From Fundicoccus ignavus (GTDB taxonomy: Bacteria; Bacillota; Bacilli; Lactobacillales; Aerococcaceae), in NCBI RefSeq assembly GCF_009659375.1, contig NZ_WJQT01000004.1, positions 124,001-188,000 of the forward strand: 64,000 bases of DNA, in the 5' to 3' direction. Below the pieces are notes generated by a model, which made no database searches, was not told where the DNA came from, and saw nothing but the letters and a program-made list of their open reading frames with translations. Made by a program: the position numbers and the translations under genes. This document shows positions 39,384-50,070 of the stretch, one piece after another (position 1 is the first letter of the stretch; each line of letters starts with the position of its first letter).

Positions 39384-39640
39384 TTTAAAGATTATCAAAA
39401 AAATCATAAGTAACTTAGAAAAAAAGTAATATTAACTTTTTATTAACAAATTTTTTAGTAATTATTTTAAGTAGCGATTCGTAAGCTTAATTTGTGTTCA
39501 ACTAAACGTTTGATGGATACCGAGAGAGTCAAAGTTGTGTTCGATTACGTTTATTTTAATCTAGGAGTAAACATTACAAAGAGGTGGAATCTAAGAATAG
39601 AAGCAACATTGAGAAAGAATACTATTATCTTCTCCTCATA

Positions 39641-40323
39641 TGAGTGAAGAAGGCCCGGAAAAAATATTTATAAGAAGCATTTGAAAAATATTGGATGGCG
39701 CCATTGGGAGAGAACGTAGATTTGTTCGAGGAAGAGCTAAGCAAAAAAGTATCAGTAAATCATTCGCCAACTTTTGTTTTCGTAACAGCAGATATTTACC
39801 TAGCGCGTTAGTGTATTAGAGTAGATAAAGATGATGTGGTTCTTTGTCAAACGAAGAAATTCTCTGCACGGCAAATCAAATAGTTTGTGAAAATGCTAGA
39901 ATAGTATTCATTGATTCTGAATTAGATGGTTGGCGTAAGGACGCAGATTTATCATAAGAAGCAATTAAAAAGTATTAACCTAAAGCAGTTATTGTTGTCC
40001 ATTAATACGGTTTTTCAGCGCAAGTAGAACGCATTAAGTTGATTTGAGATGCGCACAATGTCCCATTGATAGAAGGTGCTGCTAAAAACTTAAGTTCAGT
40101 TTATCATGACCAGTGGACAGGTACTTTTGGAGATTATGGTGTATTTACTTTTAATCTAATTAAAATCATCACTACCTCTGACGGTGGGGTGCTAGTTTTC
40201 AGTAATGAAGAAGCTGTAACTAAAGTAAAATATTGGGCACCCAAGCAAGAGAACCAAAACGTCATTATGAACATAAAGAAATTGGATAGATATAAGTTTA
40301 GCTCAAAGATATTTAGGATTTGA
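39641..40323 (+). pseudogene. DegT/PglE-like sugar aminotransferase, decayed
   Basis: Remnant of a PLP-dependent UDP-sugar aminotransferase. MSEEGPEK, then WMAPLGENVDLFEEELSKKV match the family's N-terminus; many stops follow. A frame from 40066 reads VLIEGAAKNLSSVYHDQW and GTFGDYGVFTFNLIKIITTS DGG (family EDAAE...GtfGd...SFnxxKiittgeGG). The PLP lysine survives in NLIKI. It would have followed the CapD-type dehydratase in making an amino sugar; that route looks dead here. Confidence 0.8.
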
Positions 40324-40569
40324 TTCTAAATAGGATTTTGATAAGAGGATAATGACAATAATAAAATGGTACAATGAGTCAGTTTAATTTGATAAAATAC
40401 TAATCTAAATGTAGATTTTATATCAATTTCTAATGAATTACTTGAAAGGCACAATAGAATATATAAAGTTTAAAAAAAAGAGTGTTTTAGGTATATTTAT
40501 AATAAGGTGGTTAGAATAGCATGTTACAATTTGTTAGTGCGTCTTTCGTTAATATTGGAGTGGATAGTT

Positions 40570-41757
40570 GTGCAAGTTAAACTAGAAAAAATAATCGATG
40601 TAAAAATAATTCTATTAGGAATATATTTCGTGATAACATATTGTTCTGTTTTCAATTTAATTCGTACAGAGCTTCAATTGTTGATATTTACTTTACTGGT
40701 TATTGTTTATCTGGATAAAGTTAAACTTCGCTCAATTATAGGTGTTTTACTACTTACTGGCGTTAATATATTAGGTTTCATTTTTGCTCAAAATTTTAAC
40801 TTTGGATTTTGGGATCCTATAAATTTTGTTATGAAATATATTGCGCTATTTCAAGTATTTGTTTTGTATGATATTTTTATGTCTCTTGAAAAGGAAAATA
40901 AAACATTGATTTTAAAATTAGTGCTGTTTTCTTTTATTATAACCAATTTGGTTTCAATATACTATAACTTAGGAGATCCATATGCAATAAGATATAGACC
41001 TGCAAACTATATGTTTATAATAAATTTCAACCAATATTATTCATTGCCAATGTTGATTTCAACGATATTGGCAAACATATTATTTGAGAAAAGAATAACT
41101 TTATTAACACTTATAACTTTCATAAGCTCCATAATTGTATTGATTATTGGAAATTTAGTGACCGGTCTAGTGTTAGGAGTATTGAGTAGTTTTTTAGTAT
41201 TTATATTTTGGATTTCAAAATCTAATCGTTTCAAACAAGTTGTTGCAGTTGTATTTACATTCTTGATGGTGCTTTTCCTTCGCTCACCAATAGCAAATCT
41301 TATAAGGAATATTTCTACACTAAAATTTCTTTCCCCAATGGTATCAGCAAAACTTTTGGTTGCAGCATTATTTTTAGAGGGGGGAGAGATCTCTTCTACT
41401 TTGATTACCCGTAATGAACTTAGCAATTATGCTATGGAGAGTTTCAAGGCCAATCCGCTTTTTGGGTTACCATATACCGAATATCGGTTTGGCACGATTT
41501 CTAGTCATGCAGACTGGTATGATTTTTTAGCTGTAAATGGATTAATTGGTCTTGGCTCTTTGGTTATTGTGATAATTGATTTTATTATTAGAATTATTCA
41601 TAAGATGAAAACTGAAACGGATTTTGTTAGTTTTTTAATCTCCTTAATAATTTTTATTGTCTTAGGTTTTTTAAATCCTAATTTTTCAGTAGAAACATTA
41701 TTAATGACGTTTGTTGTTTCATCGAATATGTCATCGATAAAATGTGAAGATAATTGA
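40570..41757 (+). CDS. Polytopic membrane protein, Wzy polymerase candidate
   Basis: About 395 residues with 10 or more hydrophobic helices and a larger loop near residues 260-310 containing the words TRNELSNYAMESFKANPLFG, as in O-antigen polymerase/ligase proteins (Wzy and WaaL). No other polymerase candidate is in the locus, which supports the call. GTG 40570 lies 9 nt after GGAG; an in-frame start at 40507 has no visible ribosome site. Confidence 0.7.
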   Translation: MQVKLEKIIDVKIILLGIYFVITYCSVFNLIRTELQLLIFTLLVIVYLDKVKLRSIIGVLLLTGVNILGFIFAQNFNFGFWDPINFVMKYIALFQVFVLYDIFMSLEKENKTLILKLVLFSFIITNLVSIYYNLGDPYAIRYRPANYMFIINFNQYYSLPMLISTILANILFEKRITLLTLITFISSIIVLIIGNLVTGLVLGVLSSFLVFIFWISKSNRFKQVVAVVFTFLMVLFLRSPIANLIRNISTLKFLSPMVSAKLLVAALFLEGGEISSTLITRNELSNYAMESFKANPLFGLPYTEYRFGTISSHADWYDFLAVNGLIGLGSLVIVIIDFIIRIIHKMKTETDFVSFLISLIIFIVLGFLNPNFSVETLLMTFVVSSNMSSIKCEDN

Positions 41758-41974
41758 TTTGACCTATCTAAGGTGCTGGATAGTTGTAACATACTTATTA
41801 CATTAACAACATCGTTTTATATAGACGATAGAATTTTTAGTCCAAGAAAGAGATTAGGATAGCCAACGTTTTTTTATCAACTTTTTTTAAAAGCCACTAA
41901 TCCTTAATTTCAATATCAAACCTGAATAACTCATAGTTTTTTAAAAAAATGATAATTAACACTGATTGTATAGT

Positions 41975-42608
41975 CTTTATCTAGTTCAGTATATGGATCA
42001 AATAAAAAAGTGCCTTTTGAGGAAACGGATTTTGTTGATAATCCCGTATCTCTTTATGCTGCTACAAAAAATCTAATGAGTTAATGGCACATACTTATAG
42101 TCACCTTTATGATATCCCAGCTACTGGTTTAAGATTCTTTACTGTTTATGGACCATTGGGAAGACCAGATATGGCTTATTTTAAGTTTACTGATATGTTT
42201 TTTGATAATGACCCCATAAGAATTTACAATAATGGTGATTTTGAAAATGATTTATATCGAGACTTTACCTATGTTGATGATATTGTTAAAGGGATAGAAA
42301 AGTTGATGTATAATCCACCATTAAAAAACGAAGTAAATCCAGCACATACTGTTTTTAACATTGGCAATAATAACCCAGAAAAGTTAATGGTGTTTATTAC
42401 TAGTTTAGAACAGGCATTGAGTAATTCCTTAGGAAGAAAAGTAGCCTTTGAGAAAATTTATGAACCCATTAAACCGGGAGATGTTCCAGCAACTTATGCG
42501 TCAACGGATAAATTACAGAAAGCTATTGATTTTAAACCAGAAACCTCAATTCAAGATGGTTTGCAGAAGTTTACTGATTGGTATGTAGACTATTATAATA
42601 AAAACTAA
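41975..42608 (+). pseudogene. UDP-glucuronate 4-epimerase-like gene, 5' truncated and frameshifted
   Basis: The remaining part reads [18 protein letters not shown], then [12 protein letters not shown], shifts frame in an A-run (about 42065, one A missing), and continues as [20 protein letters not shown] to the stop at 42608. The catalytic tyrosine and lysine motif (YAATK) is still visible, but the NAD-binding N-terminus is gone. In a locus with UDP-glucose dehydrogenase it would have made UDP-galacturonate. Confidence 0.85.
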
Positions 42609-42850
42609 TGAAATCCACTATTTATTAAGTATACCATTAATGAATGAGTGGGCTTAATAATTCAGGTTACTATGCATTTTGGGTTTTTCAGAAGATTATT
42701 TAACACAAATTTCAAAGATGTTATTTTACGTGGCTACTAAGTTTACTCTTGTATAATTTAGGTTAAGAGCTAGTCTGTAAGTAGTATCTTTTTATTCTAT
42801 TTATTTGATTGATGATATTATTAATATTATGAAAAAGAAAAGAGGATTTA

Positions 42851-43306
42851 ATGGCTAATAAGGCAAAAATTTGTTTAGTATCCTCCTCTGGAGGACATTT
42901 TGAACAATTAAAAATGTTAAAAAAACTTGAGAATGAGTATGACATTTTCTGGGTAACGGAAAAAACTGAGTATGATAACAAAACAAATTACGTACTCATT
43001 CAAACTGGACTGAAAGATAATAAATTTATATTTAAGATGTTGCTGAATACTTTTAAGTCCTATAAGATCTGGATGAAAGAAAAACCAGATTTTGTAATAA
43101 CTACAGGTACAATGGTCGCACTTCCGCTGGCACTGTATGCAAAAATTTTTAGAAAGAAGTTAGTATATATTGAGACATACGCGAGAGTTACCGATGGTAC
43201 CAAAGCAGGGAAACTAATGTATAAATTTGCAGACCTATTTATAATTCAGTGGGAATCTTTAAAGGAAATTTATCCAGATGCAATTTATGGTGGAAGTATT
43301 TATTAG
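42851..43306 (+). CDS. PssD/Cps14F-like glycosyltransferase subunit (Alg14-type)
   Basis: 151 residues with the Alg14-like start VSSSGGHFEQLKML and the membrane-contacting middle TTGTMVALPLALYAK. These proteins anchor and activate the catalytic PssE-type partner, encoded 29 bp downstream, to add the second sugar to the lipid carrier (beta-1,4-galactose in studied cases). AAAGAGG precedes the start. Confidence 0.9.
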   Translation: MANKAKICLVSSSGGHFEQLKMLKKLENEYDIFWVTEKTEYDNKTNYVLIQTGLKDNKFIFKMLLNTFKSYKIWMKEKPDFVITTGTMVALPLALYAKIFRKKLVYIETYARVTDGTKAGKLMYKFADLFIIQWESLKEIYPDAIYGGSIY

Positions 43307-43335
43307 TGTTCTAAAGTTAGGAGGAGGAATTTCAA

Positions 43336-43818
43336 ATGATCTTTGTATGTGTAGGTTCCAGAGAATATCAATTTGATAGACTATTAAAAGAAATGGACAA
43401 TATCCTGGAGAGAACAAAATTACCTGAATCAGTGTTTGCACAAATTGGGCAGTCAACCTATCTACCTCAGAATTTTGAGTTTGAGAGATTCCTATCGCAG
43501 GATGAATTTGAAAAATATCAAAATGAAGCAAAACTTATAATATCGCATGGTGGGACTGGAGCGTTGGTAGGAGCATTAAAAAAAAATAAAAAGGTAATTG
43601 CTGTACCAAGATTAGCAAAATTCGGAGAACATATCGATGATCATCAATTACAAGTGTCTGGGGTATTATCCAAGGAGAAGTATCTGGTAACTGTAACTGA
43701 CATGGATACGTTAGAGAATCAAATTTTGTTAATGTTAGCAAATGAAACAACAAAAAAATATAATAAACCTTCGTATGTTTTTGAAATAATCGATGGTTTT
43801 ATACGAGAGAATATATAG
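43336..43818 (+). CDS. PssE/Cps14G-like glycosyltransferase catalytic subunit (Alg13-type)
   Basis: 160 residues of GT-B C-terminal type. MIFVCVGS at the N-terminus and the donor-binding SHGGTGALVGALKKNKKVIA are characteristic. Strong ribosome site AGGAGGA at 43320. A damaged paralogue lies at 49666. Confidence 0.9.
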   Translation: MIFVCVGSREYQFDRLLKEMDNILERTKLPESVFAQIGQSTYLPQNFEFERFLSQDEFEKYQNEAKLIISHGGTGALVGALKKNKKVIAVPRLAKFGEHIDDHQLQVSGVLSKEKYLVTVTDMDTLENQILLMLANETTKKYNKPSYVFEIIDGFIRENI

Positions 43819-43856
43819 TTGTTAGTCAAAGATTTTACTAAAAGAGGGGATAATTA

Positions 43857-44765
43857 ATGAATAATCAGCCGCTAATAAGCGTAATTGTACCGACATACAA
43901 ACGGACACCGCAATTAATACAAAGAGCGATAGATAGCGTATTAAAACAGTCATATTCAAATTTAGAACTGATAATTATTGATGATAGTCCTTCAGATTAT
44001 CTACACAGAAAGTCAGTAAAGGAATACATTAATAGCATAAAAGATGCACGAGTAAAATATATACAACACATCGAGAATCTAGGAGCTAATAAGGCCAGAA
44101 ATACAGGAATAGGTGCTTCGTCAGGAGAGTATTGTGCTTTCTTAGATGATGATGATGAGTGGGTGTTAAACAAACTTGAATTACAAATGAAAAAATTTGT
44201 TAATGAAGATGTAGGATTGGTGTATTGTAGAGCTATAATTATCGATGAGGTTAACAATATTAGAAGGCCAATTATAAATGAGATAAAGCAAGGTGAACAT
44301 TATAGTGAATTATTAAAGCAAAATTTCATTGGCTCTAATTCTTTTGTTTTAATAAGAAAGGAAGTACTTGTAAATATAGGGTGTTACGATGAAGAACTGG
44401 AGTCTAATCAGGATTACGATTTATTCTTAAGGATTTCCAAAGAGTATAAAATTGCAGGCTGCAATGAAGTTCTAGTTAAATATTACTTGCATGATGGAGA
44501 AAGAATTACAACGAACATGCAAAAGCAATTGCAAGGGAGACTAGCTTTGCACAATAAACATGCGATAGATATAAAAAAAGATAAAGTTACCAAGTTAACG
44601 TGGGAATTAAAAATAATACCTTTATATTATAAAACAAGTAGTAAAAAAATCGCTCTTATTAAATTATTGAAATTATTTATTACTCACCCTATTTTTTGTC
44701 TAAGGTATAGTTTTAAGACATTATCATATATTAAAAAGAAGAGAATCAATGTAGCAAGATATTAA
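43857..44765 (+). CDS. GT2-family glycosyltransferase
   Basis: 302 residues. The GT-A fold shows in PLISVIVPTYKRTPQLIQRA, NLGANKARNTGI, and the metal-binding FLDDDDEW. An acceptor part with NQDYDLFLRIS follows. No membrane helices except possible C-terminal amphipathic ones. Adds one sugar of the repeat unit; donor unknown. AGAGGGG precedes the start. Confidence 0.92.
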   Translation: MNNQPLISVIVPTYKRTPQLIQRAIDSVLKQSYSNLELIIIDDSPSDYLHRKSVKEYINSIKDARVKYIQHIENLGANKARNTGIGASSGEYCAFLDDDDEWVLNKLELQMKKFVNEDVGLVYCRAIIIDEVNNIRRPIINEIKQGEHYSELLKQNFIGSNSFVLIRKEVLVNIGCYDEELESNQDYDLFLRISKEYKIAGCNEVLVKYYLHDGERITTNMQKQLQGRLALHNKHAIDIKKDKVTKLTWELKIIPLYYKTSSKKIALIKLLKLFITHPIFCLRYSFKTLSYIKKKRINVARY

Positions 44766-44854
44766 GATTAGTGGAAAAGCTGTTATTCGGATTAAAGTTT
44801 AAATAACTCGATGAATTCAGTAAAGTTATAGTGTCCATCGAAAGGATTTTGCGT

Positions 44855-45952
44855 ATGAAAATACTTACAATACTGACAACTAGGTTTGATATCAATGGAA
44901 TAACAAAAGTTGTTGAAAATAATTATTATCATTTAAATAAAGAGAAATTCAATGTAGACTTTGCGGTTTTAAACAAACCAAATGATAGATTTTGTTTAGA
45001 GGTAGTTAAAAATAAAGGAAATATCTATATTTTACCACAACGTATGAGTAACCCACTTAAGTATATAATTAGTTTACTAAAAATATTGAGAGATAATGAT
45101 TACGATGCTATACATGTTCACGGAAACAGCAGTACTCTTGCAATAGAAACAATTCTAGCTTGGATAAATAGAATCCCAGTTAGATTAGCTCATATTCATA
45201 GTACAAAAACTAAATACCCATTATTAAATCTATTGTTAAAACTTCCTTTTCTTTTGACCTGTACAAATCGAATAGCAGTTTCGAATGAAGCAGGGAAAAA
45301 GATTTTTGGAAAGAATTTTAATTTATTACCAAATGGAATAGCAGTTGAAAAATTTTATTTTGACGAAGTCGTTAGGTTAACACTAAGAAATAAGCTTGAT
45401 TTAACTAATGAAAATAAAGTTTTAGGTAATGTTGGAAGATTTTCTAAAGAAAAAAATCAAATTTATCTTATAGAATTGTTAGAAAATTTATTACTTGTTG
45501 ACTCAAATTATAGATTATTATTAGTTGGCGAAGGAGAACTGTTACAAAATTATATTGATTTGGTAAAAGAAAAAAATCTTGAAGATAAAGTGATATTTTG
45601 TGGGAGCCAGAACGATGTAAGTCCATACTTGTTTGCAATGGACCTAATGGTGGTACCATCATTTTTTGAAGGGTTAGGTATTACTTTACTCGAAGGTCAA
45701 GCTTCAGATTTGAAATGTTTTGCATCAAGTAACATTCCAGTTGAAGCAAATGTTACATCAAGTATTTTGTATTTTGATTTGGAAGATAAATTGAAACTAG
45801 AAAAATCAATAATTAATACTTTTAAACACTATCCAATAAAAAGAGAGAAACATGAACATTACAATATCTTATTGAATTCCCAGTACAATATTGAAAATTC
45901 AATTGAAGAATTAGAGAAATTATACTTATCGGCTTCTTCAAACAAATATTAG
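44855..45952 (+). CDS. GT4-family glycosyltransferase
   Basis: 365 residues with two Rossmann domains. N-terminal MKILTILTTRFDINGITKVV; C-terminal NVGRFSKEKNQ, LLLVGEGEL and the donor motif VVPSFFEGLGITLLEGQA with both glutamates. ATG 44855 follows GAAAGGA; the frame is open upstream to 44831 but without reason to use it. A short eroded relative of its first 25 codons lies at 50071. Confidence 0.92.
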   Translation: MKILTILTTRFDINGITKVVENNYYHLNKEKFNVDFAVLNKPNDRFCLEVVKNKGNIYILPQRMSNPLKYIISLLKILRDNDYDAIHVHGNSSTLAIETILAWINRIPVRLAHIHSTKTKYPLLNLLLKLPFLLTCTNRIAVSNEAGKKIFGKNFNLLPNGIAVEKFYFDEVVRLTLRNKLDLTNENKVLGNVGRFSKEKNQIYLIELLENLLLVDSNYRLLLVGEGELLQNYIDLVKEKNLEDKVIFCGSQNDVSPYLFAMDLMVVPSFFEGLGITLLEGQASDLKCFASSNIPVEANVTSSILYFDLEDKLKLEKSIINTFKHYPIKREKHEHYNILLNSQYNIENSIEELEKLYLSASSNKY

Positions 45953-46017
45953 CCTGAATTATTCATAGTATTGCTGATTAGTACGCTGAGGCTTACCCTA
46001 GTTAGGTTTATTTCATA

Positions 46018-46475
46018 TTCTTTTTGTACCTTTTAGGTGCAAAAAGAGCCTTCCATAGGTTAGTGTAAAGTTACCCAAACAATCACCAAACTCATTAGAG
46101 GGCTTCATATGGTAACTTTTCAGAGAAAACATTAAATTTCAATACGCAATTAACTGTTTCTAACGATGGCGGCGATATTTCATCGAATTCAGGAATGATT
46201 CTGTTTGAAGAATTTCTTCATCAAATTAACTTCCAATCATTTCTTTCCTCACAAATTAAGTTGAGTAATCAGCGTGCATATTGTACCTATCCTAAACAAG
46301 TTCAAGTGACTCAGATGTTACGTCAGCTAGTCTGAGATGAAGATAACATGGTACGGAAAATGAAGGAAGTGCTATTAAACCCTGAATTGTCATCTAAATT
46401 TAGGATGAATTCAAGTTTAATCATTGAGGAATTACGCCCTAACAAAATATACGAAGAGTGGAAAATTGAATTATA
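46018..46475 (+). mobile_element. IS1380-like element, internally deleted
   Basis: A left end (CTTTTAGGTGCAAAAAGAGCC, then GAGGGCTTCATATGGTAAC) is followed by a broken transposase reading LNFNTQLTVSNDGGDISSNS, MILFEEFLHQINF, and a C-terminal piece NPELSSKFRMNSSLIIEELR. The N-terminal pattern is that of IS1380 transposases. The catalytic centre is missing. A second left end of the same element is at 49525. Confidence 0.7.
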
Positions 46476-46572
46476 AAACAAGTAAAAGAATATTAACAAA
46501 CATCGATTTCCGAAAGAAATTAGTGTTAATTAAATGGATATACTATATTTGTAGCAAGTAAGGAGAAAGAAA

Positions 46573-46653
46573 ATGGGTAATAGATTGAAAGGCATACTGA
46601 AAAGTAATAATATAATTTACAATACTTATGAAAGCTTTGTTAACGTCAAGTAG
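46573..46653 (+). pseudogene. Start of a lost capsule gene
   Basis: AAGGAGAAAGAAA then ATG opens a 26-codon frame (GNRLKGILKSNNIIYNTYES) typical of the first residues of capsule transferases, but it stops at once. Function cannot be told. Confidence 0.35.
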
Positions 46654-46694
46654 AAAACCAACCAACAAAATTAACTTGCCCTTGACAAGTGAAG

Positions 46695-46846
46695 AGGTCT
46701 ACTACTTTTAGCCGTGACTAATCACGGCTATTGTCATTGAAAGTGTAAAACATCAAGACTAGCTGGCATCAATTAAAAACACAAACGTGAAATAATAAGG
46801 TAAAATAAACAAGTATAACATTTACTATATTGATAGGAGATTAGGA
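46695..46846 (+). promoter_or_regulatory. ugd leader with hairpin, copy 1
   Basis: About 145 bp upstream of ugd copy 1 that recur upstream of copy 2 (55223-55371) with few changes. It contains the perfect hairpin TAGCCGTGA-CTAA-TCACGGCTA (46709-46730), then an AT-rich promoter-like stretch and the ribosome site GATAGGAG. Confidence 0.75.
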
Positions 46847-48013
46847 ATGAAAATTACAGTTGCAGGAACAGGCTACGTTGGTTTGTCCAACGCCGTTTTA
46901 TTAGCCCAGAACAATGAAGTTGTCGCATTAGACATTATTGAAGAGAAAGTGGATTTAATTAACAATCGAATTTCTCCGATTCAAGATACAGAAATTGAAG
47001 AGTATCTAAAGAATAAAGAATTAAACTTGACCGCAACCACGAATTCAGAAGAAGCACATAAAGATGCTGACTTTGTTATTATTTCAACACCGACGAACTA
47101 TGATCCTAAAGAGAATTATTTCGATACTAGTAGTGTAGAGGCAGTTATTGAGGATGTGTTACGTATCAATCCTGAGGCAACCATGATTGTCAAATCGACA
47201 GTGCCGGTGGGGTATACTGCTGAGATGCGTGAGAAGTATAACACAGAGAATATTATCTTTTCTCCTGAATTCTTGCGTGAGGGACGAGCGCTTTATGACA
47301 ACTTACATCCATCAAGAATTGTCGTTGGAGAGAAATCTGAGCGTGCGAAGACTTTTGCTAATCTGTTAGCTGAGGGTGCCATTGATCAAGATATCCCCAT
47401 GCTATTCACTGACTCAACTGAGGCAGAAGCGATTAAATTATTTGCGAACACCTATTTAGCATTACGTGTAGCTTACTTCAATGAGTTGGATTCATATGCT
47501 GAGGTTCGTGGCTTAGCGAGTAAAGATATAATCGAAGGCGTGGGGCTTGATCCTAGGATTGGCTCACACTACAATAACCCTTCCTTTGGTTACGGGGGCT
47601 ATTGCTTGCCGAAAGATACGAAGCAGTTACTAGCTAACTACCAAGATGTGCCGCAGAATATTATGTCGGCGGTAGTGGATGCCAATCGTACACGTAAGGA
47701 TCATATCTCAGACATGATTTTAAGCAAAAAACCGAGTGTTGTAGGGATTCACCGCTTAACTATGAAGGAAGGTTCAGATAACTTCAGACAATCAGCTATT
47801 CAAGGTATTATGAAACGAATTAAGGCTAAGGGTGTGGAAGTGGTTGTATTTGAACCCGCTTTAGCTGCGGATGAGTTCTTTAGTTCACGTGTGATTAAAG
47901 ACTTTGATGAATTCAAACAAATTTCTGATGTGATTGTAGCGAATCGTCTGTCAAATGATTTAAAAGATGTTGAAGATAAAGTCTATACTCGAGATGTATT
48001 TAACCGAGACTAG
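46847..48013 (+). CDS. ugd: UDP-glucose 6-dehydrogenase, copy 1
   Basis: 388 residues. Oxidises UDP-glucose to UDP-glucuronate in two NAD-dependent steps for capsule synthesis. NAD loop [10 protein letters not shown] (7-12), STPTNYDP, the conserved KSTVPVG, and the catalytic cysteine in [12 protein letters not shown] (C253). Length and motifs complete. Together with its 145-bp leader it is duplicated at 55.4 kb, and the coding part again at 59.7 kb. Confidence 0.96.
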   Translation: MKITVAGTGYVGLSNAVLLAQNNEVVALDIIEEKVDLINNRISPIQDTEIEEYLKNKELNLTATTNSEEAHKDADFVIISTPTNYDPKENYFDTSSVEAVIEDVLRINPEATMIVKSTVPVGYTAEMREKYNTENIIFSPEFLREGRALYDNLHPSRIVVGEKSERAKTFANLLAEGAIDQDIPMLFTDSTEAEAIKLFANTYLALRVAYFNELDSYAEVRGLASKDIIEGVGLDPRIGSHYNNPSFGYGGYCLPKDTKQLLANYQDVPQNIMSAVVDANRTRKDHISDMILSKKPSVVGIHRLTMKEGSDNFRQSAIQGIMKRIKAKGVEVVVFEPALAADEFFSSRVIKDFDEFKQISDVIVANRLSNDLKDVEDKVYTRDVFNRD

Positions 48014-48050
48014 ATTCTGGCTAGGTTTATTTCAGTCATATTTTGGGTGC

Positions 48051-48078
48051 ATTTTATAAAGAGGTTAGCCACCTCTAT
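48051..48078 (+). repeat. Relic of an IS30-type left end
   Basis: ATTTTATAAAGAGGTTAGCC resembles the left end of the complete IS30 88 bp downstream (ATTTTATAATGAAGTTAGCC). Suggests an earlier insertion at this spot. Confidence 0.5.
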
Positions 48079-48148
48079 CAAGCGTACACTTAGTTTTTAA
48101 AAAAATGATTGAATTTAAAATACCTTTTTTTCGGCGGATTTTATAATG

Positions 48149-49503
48149 AAGTTAGCCACTTCTAAAAGTCCATAAAAAAACGCCACGTGAAATTCATGTT
48201 AATATTGAAGTTACCACAACTCTCAATAGAAAAGGATGAATTCACATGACGCAAGAACAGTTTAACACGAACTCACGAAAAGGGAAACACCTATCTTATC
48301 AAGAACGTTGTCAAATTGCGATTCTTAAGAAAGAAGGTTACTCTAACCGCGCTATTGCCAAGTCACTAGGTCGTTCACCTCAAACCATTCATAATGAAGT
48401 GAAAAGAGGTTCGGTCACACAACGGAAACGTCAAAAACAAAAAGGGAAAATTTATGACTATACCTACACTATTTACGATGCTGATGCTGGAAAAGCTCAT
48501 TATGACCAACAACGTCTAAATTGCGGTAGAAGACCTAAATGGGCGAAAATGAACGCCTTTGTTGAGTGGGCAGACACTAAGATGTTGGAAGACAAATGGT
48601 CGCCAGATGTGGTCGTTGGCCACGCGCGTGAAAATGAATTATTTGAGACTGCTATCATCCCTTGCACAACAACTTTATATCACTGGATTGATAGTGACAT
48701 CATGAAAACACGCAACCTGGATTTATTAGAGAAACTCTCGCGAAATACCAAGAAGAACACGAAGAGAGCCCGCCGAAACCAACGCGTTTTAGGTCCTTCT
48801 ATCGAAGAGCGTCCTCAAGAAATTGAGACAAGAAAGAGTTTTGGACATTGGGAAATTGATACAGTTATTGGAAGTAAAGTTGCCTCGGATCCCGTATTGT
48901 TGACGTTAGTTGAACGCAAAACTCGCTATGAAGTCATTCTGAAAATCAAGGATAAAACGGCTCAGGCTGTGGATGAAGCAATTGAAAGTTTGCATCAACG
49001 TGCGGGTGAATCATTCTCTCAATTATTTAAGACGATTACGTCAGATAATGGGTCTGAATTTGCAGGGCTTCATACATCTTTACAAGAGGTCGTCAATGTC
49101 TATTTCACTCACCCTTATGCCTCTTGGGAGCGTGGTACAAGTGAGAATCAACATAAAATCATTCGTCGCTTTCTCCCTAAAGGACAACCACTCCAAGCAT
49201 TATGTGAGGTAAAGTGCCTAAGGATTCAAAACTGGATGAATGATTATCCACGCAAGCTATTAGGCTATCAAACGCCTTATGACTGTTCCGTGAGAGAATT
49301 TCACAAAGAACGCCAAGTGCAGTAGACGAAAGAACCGGTTAGTGCCTGACACAGAGCCTCATACGCTATGACTGGATCGTTGGGAAGCTGTCAAGCACCA
49401 GATTGACTAATCGACTATCATGCCTCCACCCATTATCAAGTGCTGAGAAAATAAACATGGCTAGATTAGTAGGTAATCCACTTGAAAATGAAGTGGCTAA
49501 CTT
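48149..49503 (+). mobile_element. Intact IS30-family insertion sequence
   Basis: Terminal inverted repeats AAGTTAGCCACTTC at 48149-48162 and its complement at 49490-49503 enclose one full transposase gene. The outer limits may extend a few bases. It lies directly after ugd copy 1. Confidence 0.8.
48246..49325 (+). CDS. IS30-family transposase
   Basis: 359 residues. N-terminal helix-turn-helix LSYQERCQIAILKKEGYSNR with SLGRSPQTIHNEVKRG; DDE core with FGHWEIDTVIGSK (first D), TITSDNGSEFAG (second D) and WERGTSENQHKIIRRFLPKG (E). Reading frame undamaged, so probably active. It sits in an IS with recognisable ends. Confidence 0.95.
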   Translation: MTQEQFNTNSRKGKHLSYQERCQIAILKKEGYSNRAIAKSLGRSPQTIHNEVKRGSVTQRKRQKQKGKIYDYTYTIYDADAGKAHYDQQRLNCGRRPKWAKMNAFVEWADTKMLEDKWSPDVVVGHARENELFETAIIPCTTTLYHWIDSDIMKTRNLDLLEKLSRNTKKNTKRARRNQRVLGPSIEERPQEIETRKSFGHWEIDTVIGSKVASDPVLLTLVERKTRYEVILKIKDKTAQAVDEAIESLHQRAGESFSQLFKTITSDNGSEFAGLHTSLQEVVNVYFTHPYASWERGTSENQHKIIRRFLPKGQPLQALCEVKCLRIQNWMNDYPRKLLGYQTPYDCSVREFHKERQVQ

Positions 49504-49524
49504 AAACTTGAAATTTACGAATTC

Positions 49525-49665
49525 ATATTCTTTTTTTCACCTTTTAGGTGCAAAAAGAGCCCTCCATATGTTAGTGTAAAGTTACCAAAAAAATCACCAA
49601 ACACCAAACACCAAACACATAAGAGGGCTCCATATGGTAACTGTTCAAAAAAAATACTAAATTTA
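49525..49665 (+). mobile_element. IS1380-like left end, second copy
   Basis: CACCTTTTAGGTGCAAAAAG, TTAGTGTAAAGTTACC and GGGCTCCATATGGTAACTG match the element end at 46018-46140. A short local triplication of ACCAAAC lies at about 49598. The transposase is lost after a few codons and a capsule pseudogene starts at once, marking a deletion junction. Confidence 0.7.
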
Positions 49666-50052
49666 AGAAGTATTTGCACAAAATGGTCAATCAACTTATG
49701 TTCCCAAGAATTATAAATTTAAAAGATTTCTTTCTCAGGAAGAATTTAATGCTTATCAGCAAAAAGCTAGCCTGATAATTTCACACGGTCGAACTGGTGC
49801 CCTTATAGGTGCTTTTAAAAAAGAAAAGAGAGTTATTGCAGTTCCAAGATTGGAATAGTATGGCGAGCATATCGATGATCATCAATTACAAGAGTCCACT
49901 GTATTATCAAATGAAGGATACTTAATTTCAGTAGAAGACATAAAAAACTAGAGACAAGTATATTTATAACCTTACAAAATGAATTTCAAAAGAAATATAA
50001 TAGACCATTAAATGTTTTAAATATTGTAAATGAGTTGATAATAAACAATAGA
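49666..50052 (+). pseudogene. Second PssE-like glycosyltransferase, damaged
   Basis: Reads VFAQNGQSTYVPKNYKFKRF, LSQEEFNAYQQKASLIISHG, then RTGALIGAFKKEKRVIAVPR with in-frame stops after PRLE and near the end. 5' part cut off by the IS1380 remnant. Close to the intact gene at 43336, but the donor loop has Arg for Gly. Confidence 0.85.
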
Positions 50053-50070
50053 TAATGACGGAGGAGTATT

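Noticed and set aside
40066-40323. Stand-alone 85-residue protein
   Set aside because: It is an open piece of a decayed DegT aminotransferase with no ribosome site.
48149-49503. IS30 as the mobiliser of the ugd duplications
   Set aside because: It adjoins only copy 1; copies 2 and 3 have no IS30 ends beside them.
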